Source of the DNA: an uncultured Eubacteriales bacterium
GTDB lineage: Bacteria; Bacillota; Clostridia; Christensenellales; Aristaeellaceae
Length of the DNA: 64,000 bases
NCBI GenBank assembly: GCA_902781095.1
Contig: CACZHW010000011.1
Span: forward strand, 27,312 to 91,311
Direction of reading: 5' to 3'
Below the pieces are notes generated by a model. It saw only the letters and a program-made list of their open reading frames with translations. It did no database searches and had not been told where the DNA came from. Position numbers and translations under genes: made by a program. The number at the start of each line of letters is the position of its first letter. Within the stretch, counting starts at the first letter, position 1. Shown one piece after another: positions 42,034-49,044 of this stretch.

Positions 42034-42747
42034 GTGCTGAGGAAGGCCGTTTTAAAGAAAGCCGGCATCGACCGGTGCAGACAGCTGATCGTGGGCTCCG
42101 CGCCGGTCAGCGAAACGCTCCTGCGGAATTTCCGCGCGCTGGGCATCGAGATCCACAACGCTTACGGGCAGACGGAGGCGCCGCTCATCACCATCAACCG
42201 CCTCGGGGACAACGTCATCCCCACCATCGGCACGGCGCTGCCCGAAACGGAGATCACAGCCGAACCCGACGGCGAGCTGATCGTGAAGGGCCCCCAGGTG
42301 ACCCTCGGCTACTACGGCCTGAAGACCGACAACATCCGGGACGGCGTCCTGCGCACGGGCGATCTGGGCACCATCGACGAGGGCGGCCACATCACGCTGT
42401 TCGGCCGAAAGAAGGACTTCATCATCACGGCCTACGGGAAGAACATCAGCATCCCCAAAGTCGAGCAGCGCATCAAGGATATCGCCGGCGTCTCGGAAGC
42501 CGTGCTCATCGGGGAAAACCGGCCCTACTGCACGGCGCTGATCTGGCTGGAAGGGCCGGCGCCCGATTTGGCACGGCAAATCGAAGCCGTGAACGGCGGC
42601 CTGTCCCATCCGGAACAGATCCGGAAATACACCGTAATCGAAACGCCGCTCAGCATTAAGGCGGGCGAACTGACGCCCAACCTGAAGGTCAAGCGGGCCA
42701 ATGTACAGGCCCGCTACGCCGCGGAAATCGAGGCGATGTACCGGTGA
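42034..42747 (+). CDS. C-terminal part of the AMP ligase, in frame after the TAG
   Basis: About 237 codons in the same frame as the preceding piece, with only a single TAG between them (frame open from 42022). It carries what the first part lacks: IVGSAPVSE, the YGQTEAP motif, RTGDLG (hinge Asp region), GRKKDFIITAYGKNIS with the catalytic lysine, and the terminal KVKRANV. With the TAG read as an amino acid the whole protein would have 899 residues. No ribosome binding site is seen for independent translation. Its stop overlaps the next start (GTGA). Confidence 0.7.
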   Translation: MLRKAVLKKAGIDRCRQLIVGSAPVSETLLRNFRALGIEIHNAYGQTEAPLITINRLGDNVIPTIGTALPETEITAEPDGELIVKGPQVTLGYYGLKTDNIRDGVLRTGDLGTIDEGGHITLFGRKKDFIITAYGKNISIPKVEQRIKDIAGVSEAVLIGENRPYCTALIWLEGPAPDLARQIEAVNGGLSHPEQIRKYTVIETPLSIKAGELTPNLKVKRANVQARYAAEIEAMYR

Positions 42748-43286
42748 GAGCCTTTCTTTCGCGCCGGGTGCTGTCCTGTCTGGAGCGCCGCACGCCGCAG
42801 TGGGTACGCTCCCTGGAACTGCAAATCCTGCTGAATCTGGCGGCCGAAAGCTTTGGGCAGGAGAAAAAGTACATCTGGCGGCTCCCGCCGGAGGAAGCCC
42901 TGTCAGCGTACGCCGCGTATACGGTGGCGTGCATGGAAAGCACAAAAGCGGATCCCGGGCGCCTGTACCAAAGCGCCTTCCGGCTGGGCCGCCGCCTTCG
43001 CTTTGTCTGCGGGCTCCGGGAGGAAAAGGACCTGCAGCGGCTGGTTTTCTACCTGTACCGGAATATCCGCATCGACATGCGGGGCAGTCTGCCGGGCGAG
43101 CTGCTCATCCCCTGCTGCTTCTTCAGCAGGAGGTATACCCCGGCCCAGTGCGCTGTGATGTCGAACGCGGACGCGGGCGTCATTGCGGGTTTGTACGGCA
43201 GCGGATCGCTCCGGTTTACGGCGCGGCTGACGGAAGGCTGCAGCCATTGCAGGGCCTGCTTCAAAAAGGAGGGTGATCGACCATGA
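42744..43286 (+). CDS. Unknown Cys-containing protein between ligase and GMC oxidoreductase
   Basis: 180 residues, no signal peptide, mainly helical by composition. It ends with a cysteine cluster (EGCSHCRACFKKEG), and a central CC pair is in IPCCFFSRRY. I do not recognise a family. It overlaps both neighbours by four bases (GTGA at the start, ATGA at the end), so the three products are probably made in fixed ratio. Its position suggests a small subunit or electron-transfer partner of the GMC enzyme, as gluconate dehydrogenases have, but sequence similarity to those subunits is not visible. Confidence 0.7.
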   Translation: MRAFLSRRVLSCLERRTPQWVRSLELQILLNLAAESFGQEKKYIWRLPPEEALSAYAAYTVACMESTKADPGRLYQSAFRLGRRLRFVCGLREEKDLQRLVFYLYRNIRIDMRGSLPGELLIPCCFFSRRYTPAQCAVMSNADAGVIAGLYGSGSLRFTARLTEGCSHCRACFKKEGDRP

Positions 43287-44101
43287 ACAGCAGGAAGACG
43301 GCGCTGGTCGTCGGCACCGGCGCCGGCGGCGCCATGATAGCCAGAGAGCTGCAGGGCCGCTACCAGGTGACCCTGCTGGAGGCGGGCGGAGCATTCAAGC
43401 CCTTTTCCCTGCCCGTCAGCAAAATGGCCGCGCTGCGGCGGACCGGGCTGTTCCTGGATGAGCGCATGATCCGCCTGCTGCTCCCCAATATGCTGGTGGA
43501 AAAGACCGGGGATATGGTGATGGTGCGGGGCATCGGCGTGGGCGGCACCACGACCCTGGCGACCGGCAACGCCGTGCGCTGCGACGGAGCCCTGCGGGCC
43601 CTCGGCATCGATCTCAACGAGCAGTTCGAGGCGCTGCAGCGGGAATTGCCCATCACGACGGAACACCGGGCGCACTGGACGGACACCACGAAAAAAATGT
43701 TCGGCCTGTTTCAAAAGATGGGCCTGAACCCCGTGGTTACGCCGAAGCTGATGAATCCGGCACGATGCACGGAGTGCGGCCACTGCGCGATCGGCTGCCC
43801 CACGGGGGCCAAATGGGACACGCGGAATCTGGTTGACGAAGCGCTGCAAAAAGGCGCGGAACTGATTACGGGCTGCCGTGTCACGGGCGTGGAGACCGCA
43901 GGCCGTGCCGTCAAGGCCGTGCACGCCGTCCATCACGGCAGGAGGCGGAACTTTACCGCCGATCTGGTCGTCCTTGCGGCCGGCGGTCTGGGCACCCCGG
44001 CAATCCTGCAAAACTCCGGCATCGCCTGCCGGCAAACCCTGTTCGTCGACCCCGTGCTCTGCGTGGCCGGCCCGCTGCCGGACTTCCGGCAGGACCGTTA
44101 G
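43283..44101 (+). CDS. GMC-type FAD oxidoreductase, part before an in-frame TAG
   Basis: 272 codons ending at TAG 44099-44101. The FAD loop is ALVVGTGAGGAMIARELQGR, then VRGIGVGGTTTLATGNAVRC. A ferredoxin-like cluster NPARCTECGHCAIGCPTGAK (about 156-175) supplies four Cys, as in GMC-like fatty-alcohol dehydrogenases of anaerobes. LVVLAAGGLGTPAILQNSGI is the second nucleotide motif. The catalytic C-terminal domain follows in the same frame after the TAG. The enzyme would oxidise or reduce an alcohol/aldehyde, complementing the acyl reductase upstream. Confidence 0.78.
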   Translation: MNSRKTALVVGTGAGGAMIARELQGRYQVTLLEAGGAFKPFSLPVSKMAALRRTGLFLDERMIRLLLPNMLVEKTGDMVMVRGIGVGGTTTLATGNAVRCDGALRALGIDLNEQFEALQRELPITTEHRAHWTDTTKKMFGLFQKMGLNPVVTPKLMNPARCTECGHCAIGCPTGAKWDTRNLVDEALQKGAELITGCRVTGVETAGRAVKAVHAVHHGRRRNFTADLVVLAAGGLGTPAILQNSGIACRQTLFVDPVLCVAGPLPDFRQDR

Positions 44102-44104
44102 CTG

Positions 44105-44563
44105 TTGATGCCCTTCATCAGCCAGCAGGACGGCTACATCCTCTCCCCCTATATGGATTACCTCAGTTTCTTCTTCAACAGGGCCTGGCGCCTGCCCATG
44201 CATGGCATCGCCAGCATCATGATCAAACTGGCCGACTGCGAAACCGGCAGCCTGAACGGGAAGAAAATCGAAAAGGCGATGACGCAGGCGGACTGGCAGC
44301 GGATGGACGGCGCCGTCCAACAGAGCCGGGAAATTCTGGAGCGGATGGGCGTGCGCGAAAAGGACCAGTTCCTCGGCACCCTGAACGCAGGCCACCCCGG
44401 CGGCATGCTGCCCCTGACGGAAAAAGAAAAGGACACGCTGCACAGCGCGTCCCTGCCGGATAATCTGTACGTCGCGGACGCGACGCTTCTGCCGCAGTCC
44501 ATGGGCAATCCGCCCATGCTCACCATCATGGCTTTGGCCAGGAAAATGGCTGCTCTCCTTTAA
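44105..44563 (+). CDS. C-terminal part of the GMC oxidoreductase, in frame after the TAG
   Basis: About 152 codons in the same frame. It contains MPFISQQDGYILSPYMDYLS, LNAGHPGGMLPL with the likely catalytic His, and the GMC-type end VADATLLPQSMGNPPMLTIM. Joined through the TAG the protein has 426 residues, a plausible size for this subgroup. No Shine-Dalgarno supports separate translation of the fragment. TAA ends it, followed by a strong terminator. Confidence 0.7.
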   Translation: MMPFISQQDGYILSPYMDYLSFFFNRAWRLPMHGIASIMIKLADCETGSLNGKKIEKAMTQADWQRMDGAVQQSREILERMGVREKDQFLGTLNAGHPGGMLPLTEKEKDTLHSASLPDNLYVADATLLPQSMGNPPMLTIMALARKMAALL

Positions 44564-44581
44564 GGCCGTCCGGTGATGACA

Positions 44582-44617
44582 AAAGACGGACAGGGATTTC
44601 ACTCCCTGCCCGTCTTT
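44582..44617. terminator. Bidirectional terminator after the GMC gene
   Basis: A long stem AAAGACGG plus CAGGGA against TCCCTG plus CCGTCTTT with one internal mismatch (44582-44596, 44603-44617), followed by CTTTGG. It also ends the convergent flavoprotein gene. Confidence 0.8.
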
Positions 44618-44624
44618 CTTTGGA

Positions 44625-46484
44625 TTACTTGCAGTATTCCGCGCTGGCGGTACCGATCATGCGGCCGCCGCTGAAGGCTGCACCGAGGGTGACACCCTCG
44701 ATCAGCGGATAGCTGTTGTTGTAAAACTCGGCCACGTCCGCACCGGCGGCATACAGGCCTTTAATCACGGTGCCGTCCGCCTTGATGACCTGCAGGTTGC
44801 TGTTGACCAGCACGCCGCCGATGGCGCCCAGGCTCATCGGGCGGGCCTTGACGGCGTAATAGCCGCCCTCGCCCAGGCTGGTCAGGTACCTGGCGTCCTT
44901 GCCCAGGATCCGGTCCGCGCCGGCCTTGCAGTCCGCGTTGTACTGATCGATGGTGGCCCTGAGGTTTGCAGCGTCCACGCCCATGTGCTCAGCCAGTTCT
45001 TCGGCCGTGTCGCCCTTGAACACGATGCCCTTCCCGCAGCCGTCCTCCAGGGCATCGATGAAGCCCTGCCAGGCGGTGTTGTCCAGCGTGAACAGCGGTA
45101 CGGTGGGCTCGTAGTTGACGGTCGTGTCGATGCCGTAGAAGGACGCGCCTTCCTTCTCCAGGTTCTCGGCCATCTCACGGGAGATAATGGCGTAGAAGTA
45201 TTCGCCCTGGGCGAAGGTGGAGTTGGAGGCCAGCGCGGTGTCGTAGTTCAGGTCCTCGGGGCAGAAACGGCTGCCGCGCACGGACACCCAGATGCAGTTG
45301 GGGATGTACATGGCCATGGCGATCTTGTCCTCGCCGCTGCCGGTACGGATGCCCGAGAAGCTGGTGATGCCGTGCAGCTGCTGGATGGTCTTGCCCTTGC
45401 CCGCGCCGATGGCCTGGCTCATGGCCGCGCCGTCGCCGGTCTGGGTACCCGTGGAGAACTCCTCCAAATGGAAGCCGACCTCGTTGGTCACCGCTTCTTC
45501 GTTGGCAGCGAAGCCGCCGGTGCACAGGCAGACCGCCTTGCAGGCGATGTCCAGCACGGTGCCGTCCGCCTGGCGTGCCTTGATGCCGGTGATGGCGTCG
45601 TTTTCGGCCTCCAGCTCATAGCCCGCGGTCTGCAGGTACAGTTTGCCGCCCGCTTCGGTGAATTTTTCCACCAGGGTCTGGTAGTAGCCGTACTTGTTCT
45701 CCTGGTCCGCATAGATGTGATAGGTGGGATAGCCGTCGGCGTGGGCTGCCTGCTCGTTGCCCATGAAGTTGAACTCCATGCCGTTCTCCTCCAGCCAGTC
45801 AACGGTGGCGCCGGAGTCCTTGAACAGATTGTAGAACAGGGTACCGTCGCACAGCCAGCAGTTGTAGTCCATCCAGTCGCGCCAGACCTGCTGGATGGTG
45901 AAGGTGCCGGCCACGCCGGCCGCCTGCTGGTCCTTGCTGTCGATGCCCATCGGGCCGCCGGCGATGATGGACACGCCGCCCACGGAAGCGGCCTTCTCCA
46001 GCAGGATGGTGTTTGCGCCGTTCTGCTGGGCCGCCAGCGCGGCAGTGACGCCTGCGGCGCCCGCGCCGACCACGACGACGTCGGCTTCCAGGTTCACCAC
46101 AGCCGCCTCCGTCTCAGCCGCGGCACCCTTTTCATAGTCCGCCGGGTTGCCGCCCGCCTGGACGATCGCATCCTTTACGGCAGCCTTAATGGCGTCCGAG
46201 GTGATGGTGGCGCCCGTGACGGAATCCACATCCCAGGCGTCGGCCTTCACGATGGCCGCGGGGATCTGCTCCAGCGGCAGGCGCGCGATCTCCGGCGTCT
46301 CGTTCTGCTCGGTCACGACGACGGAAGTAATCTTTCCGCCCTCAAAGGTGGTTTCCACCACAACAGGGCCGTCTTTCCCCTCCCCGCTGGCGGTATAGGT
46401 GCCGTCGGCAGCCCCGTCGGCCAGTGCGCTGAATCCCGCAAGGGTCAGCGCCAGGACGATCATCAGAGAAATGAGTCTCTTCAT
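44625..46484 (-). CDS. Secreted FMN-binding/FAD-dependent reductase (fumarate/urocanate reductase type)
   Basis: 619 residues. A Sec signal peptide is followed by an FMN-binding domain with the flavinylation motif DSVTGAT (Thr93 expected to carry covalent FMN, added by ApbE). A FAD-binding flavocytochrome-c-like domain follows: VVVGAGAAGVTAALAAQQNG, EKAASVGG, LCTGGFAANEE and the C-terminal EGVTLGAAFSGGRM. Such extracytosolic enzymes reduce fumarate, urocanate, cinnamates or similar acceptors in anaerobic respiration. No ApbE or quinone-linked partner lies in the window. A good promoter and AGGAGG precede the ATG. The acceptor cannot be deduced. Confidence 0.9.
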   Translation of the reverse strand: MKRLISLMIVLALTLAGFSALADGAADGTYTASGEGKDGPVVVETTFEGGKITSVVVTEQNETPEIARLPLEQIPAAIVKADAWDVDSVTGATITSDAIKAAVKDAIVQAGGNPADYEKGAAAETEAAVVNLEADVVVVGAGAAGVTAALAAQQNGANTILLEKAASVGGVSIIAGGPMGIDSKDQQAAGVAGTFTIQQVWRDWMDYNCWLCDGTLFYNLFKDSGATVDWLEENGMEFNFMGNEQAAHADGYPTYHIYADQENKYGYYQTLVEKFTEAGGKLYLQTAGYELEAENDAITGIKARQADGTVLDIACKAVCLCTGGFAANEEAVTNEVGFHLEEFSTGTQTGDGAAMSQAIGAGKGKTIQQLHGITSFSGIRTGSGEDKIAMAMYIPNCIWVSVRGSRFCPEDLNYDTALASNSTFAQGEYFYAIISREMAENLEKEGASFYGIDTTVNYEPTVPLFTLDNTAWQGFIDALEDGCGKGIVFKGDTAEELAEHMGVDAANLRATIDQYNADCKAGADRILGKDARYLTSLGEGGYYAVKARPMSLGAIGGVLVNSNLQVIKADGTVIKGLYAAGADVAEFYNNSYPLIEGVTLGAAFSGGRMIGTASAEYCK

Positions 46485-46519
46485 GTTTCCAGCCTCCTAA
46501 GTTAATTTTGAGACAAACT

Positions 46520-46548
46520 ATTTTACCATAATTTTAATGAGAAAACAA
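46520..46548 (-). promoter_or_regulatory. Promoter of the secreted flavoprotein reductase
   Basis: TTGTTT (46548-46543) and TAAAAT (46525-46520) on the minus strand, 17 bp apart, in an AT-rich island. Confidence 0.6.
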
Positions 46549-46574
46549 TTAGAATTTTTGACAGCATGAAACAA

Positions 46575-46606
46575 GCCCGCAATCCGGTTCGCAGGAGCCG
46601 GGCCGC
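46575..46606. repeat. Intergenic hairpin related to those at 26024 and 53971
   Basis: The sequence AGCCCGCAATCCGGTT is followed by a CGGGCC-GCA-GGCCCG hairpin. It lies just past the end of the ZIP gene and shares its left half with two other terminator hairpins in the window. Confidence 0.45.
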
Positions 46607-46632
46607 AGGCCCGCTTCTTCGTTTTCCGTCGC

Positions 46633-47411
46633 TCAGCCCAGCGTCACATCCAGGATCATCATCAGGACGAAGCCCAATGAAAAGGCGATCGTTCCCCAGT
46701 TGGAGTGTTCCCCTTCGGACATCTCCGGGATCAGTTCCTCTACTACCACATACATCATCGCGCCCGCAGCGAAAGCCAATAAATAAGGCATCACCGGCAC
46801 CACCGCGCCGGCGGCGACGATCGTGACGGCGGCCGCAATCGGCTCCACTACGCCGGACAAAACGCCATAGAAGAAGGTCCTGCCCTTGCTCATGCCTTCC
46901 GCCCTGAGCGGCATGGAGACAATCGCGCCTTCCGGAAAGTTCTGGATCGCGATGCCCAGGGCGAGCGCCAGTGCGCCTGCGCCGGTAATTCCCGCGTTGC
47001 CGGAGCGGAAACCGGCATAGACGACGCCGACTGCCATTCCCTCCGGAATGTTGTGCAGCGTCACAGCCAGGATCAGCTTCGTGGTGCGCCTGAGCCCCGT
47101 CCTGGGGCCTTCGTCCTGATTGTTGAAATGGGTGTGCGGCGTCAGTTCATCCAGCAGCAGCAGGAACCCCACGCCGGCCAGAAACCCGACCGCTGCGGGG
47201 AGAAAGGACAGCGTGCCCATGTGCCGGCTGCTCTCCAGTGCAGGCTGGAGCAGGCTCCAGAAGGAAGCCGCCACCATGACGCCCGCCGCAAAGCCGGTCA
47301 GGATTTTTTGAAGATTCGCCGATATTTCTTTTTCAGGACGAAAACCATGGCTGCGCCGAGGCTTGTCCCGATAAAGGGAATCAAAATTCCCACCAGGGTT
47401 TCCAGGAAAAC
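46633..47411 (-). pseudogene. ZIP family metal transporter with a frameshift near its N-terminus
   Basis: The main part (46633 to about 47333) has ZIP landmarks: a His-containing loop ELTPHTHFNNQDEG, TLHNIPEGMAVGVVYAGFRS and AIQNFPEGAIVSMPL (metal-binding helices 4 and 5) and a C-terminal DVTLG. The first helix is in another frame: FLETLVGILIPFIGTSLGAA followed by MVFVLKK. The frames meet at an A-rich run near 47325-47334, consistent with loss of one base after LKK. No good start codon precedes the first helix. Either a decayed zinc/iron transporter or a sequencing error. It lies just after nhaC. Confidence 0.7.
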
Positions 47412-47453
47412 CGCCCCCTTTTTGCCGGAGATGCCCTCTCCGGGCCGTCATTT

Positions 47454-48962
47454 TCAATCCGCCTTTATCCGCAGATTGGTTTTGTTCAACACAAGAAGCG
47501 CGGATACCAGCAGCGCCGCGCCGGCAGCCAGCGCAATCCACGGCGTCCGGGTAAACCCGGCGATCAGATACCCGATGGCGCATACCGCCGCCACCAGCGT
47601 CGCGTACGGCAGCTGCGTTTCAACATGCCGGATGTGCGGACAGGAGGCGCCGGTGGAAGCCAGGATCGTCGTATCGGAAATCGGCGAGCAATGATCGCCG
47701 TACACGGAGCCGGCCAGCGTCGCCCCCAGCGTGGGGACAAGCAGGCTTCCGGCGCCGTCCGCCGCACAGATCATGGTCACGATGGGGATCAGCATGCCGA
47801 AGGTGCCCCAGGAGGTGCCCATGGAAAAGCTCATGGCGGCGGCGACGACGAAAATGAGGAAAGGCAGGAATCCCAGCGGCAGGTTGGCCGTGCTGACGAA
47901 GCCGGAGATGAACTCCCCCGTTCCGATCAGCTGGCGGCACACGCCGCCCAGGCTCCAGGACAGGATCAGGATCAGCATGGGCGGCACGATATTGGAAATG
48001 CCGCCGACGATATCGGCCATAAACGCCTTGGGCGTCATCAGCCCGCGCGGAATGTAGAGCGCAAAGGCCGTCAAAAGGCCCGCAAAGGCGCCCAGCGTCA
48101 GGCCGGCCGTTGGGTTGTATCCGATCGCCTCGGAGAACGGCGTTCCGCGGAAGTATCCGCCCACATAGGCCATCCCCAGGATGGCGCACACGATCAGCGA
48201 AAGGATGGGCAGCACCAGGTCGATTACCCGGCCCTTCGCAGGCGCCCCGCTGACCGCTTCGTCCCCGTCTCCTGCGGCGTCATGCAGTCGGGCTGCCTCC
48301 TCCGCCTTCTTCATCGGGCCGAAATCCCTGCCGGTCCAGCAAATGAAGAGCACCATCAGGATAGTTAAAAGAGCGTAGAAGTTATACGGAATGGTTGACA
48401 GGAACACGTTGAATCCATCGGTCTGGCTCACCTCGCTGGCAACCGCCACCGCCCAGCTGGACACGGGTGCGATGATGCACACGGGCGCCGCCGTGGCATC
48501 GATGACGTAGGCCAGCTTCTCGCGGGAGATGCGGAGCCGGTCCGTGATCGGGCGCATGACCGTGCCGACCGTCAGACAGTTGAAGCCGTCGTCAATGAAA
48601 ATCAGCACGCCGAGCAGCGAGGTGGCGAAGGCGGCCGACCGCTTGGTTTTGAGGCGCTCTCCCGCCCACCGCCCATAAGCCTCGCTGCCCCCTGACTTGG
48701 AGACCAGGCTGACGACCGCCCACAGCAGCCCCAGGAAGATGATCATGTAGGCGTTGTCGGCGATCTTTGAAGACATCATGTCAAACGTCGTCGCCACCGC
48801 CGAAAGGATCGTTCCGCCCCCAGCAAAGCTGTAGATGAGCATGCCGGAAAACAGCCCGATAAACAGAGAGGAATAGACCTCTTTGGTGAGCAGCGCCAGC
48901 ACGATCGCGATAAGCGGCGGCAGAATGGACAGTCCGCCCGTTTCGATCATTGTAAACTCCAT
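47454..48962 (-). CDS. nhaC: NhaC family Na+/H+ antiporter
   Basis: About 502 residues with around twelve spans. Motifs: LLGVLIFIDDGFNCLTVGTV, TAAPVCIIAPVSSWAVA, MSFSMGTSWGTFGMLIPIV and YGDHCSPISDTTILAS, which are typical of the NhaC group. It may exchange Na+ for H+, or malate/lactate in the MleN subgroup. ATG 48962 is used since GGAGG is 5 nt upstream; a GTG at 48974 is in frame. The frameshifted ZIP gene follows on the same strand. Confidence 0.92.
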   Translation of the reverse strand: MEFTMIETGGLSILPPLIAIVLALLTKEVYSSLFIGLFSGMLIYSFAGGGTILSAVATTFDMMSSKIADNAYMIIFLGLLWAVVSLVSKSGGSEAYGRWAGERLKTKRSAAFATSLLGVLIFIDDGFNCLTVGTVMRPITDRLRISREKLAYVIDATAAPVCIIAPVSSWAVAVASEVSQTDGFNVFLSTIPYNFYALLTILMVLFICWTGRDFGPMKKAEEAARLHDAAGDGDEAVSGAPAKGRVIDLVLPILSLIVCAILGMAYVGGYFRGTPFSEAIGYNPTAGLTLGAFAGLLTAFALYIPRGLMTPKAFMADIVGGISNIVPPMLILILSWSLGGVCRQLIGTGEFISGFVSTANLPLGFLPFLIFVVAAAMSFSMGTSWGTFGMLIPIVTMICAADGAGSLLVPTLGATLAGSVYGDHCSPISDTTILASTGASCPHIRHVETQLPYATLVAAVCAIGYLIAGFTRTPWIALAAGAALLVSALLVLNKTNLRIKAD

Positions 48963-49044
48963 GGAATCCTCCACTTTATGCCTTTGGTTCCCCCTCGCGC
49001 CGTATCCTGCGGCCTGCCGGTATTTTCCCGGCAGCCGGACCCGC

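Noticed and set aside
42019..44101. Genome-wide reassignment of TAG to an amino acid as the default explanation
   Set aside because: egsA ends at its family-typical C-terminus with TAG and would otherwise run into the extragenic repeat; local nonsense, suppression or sequence error remain open.
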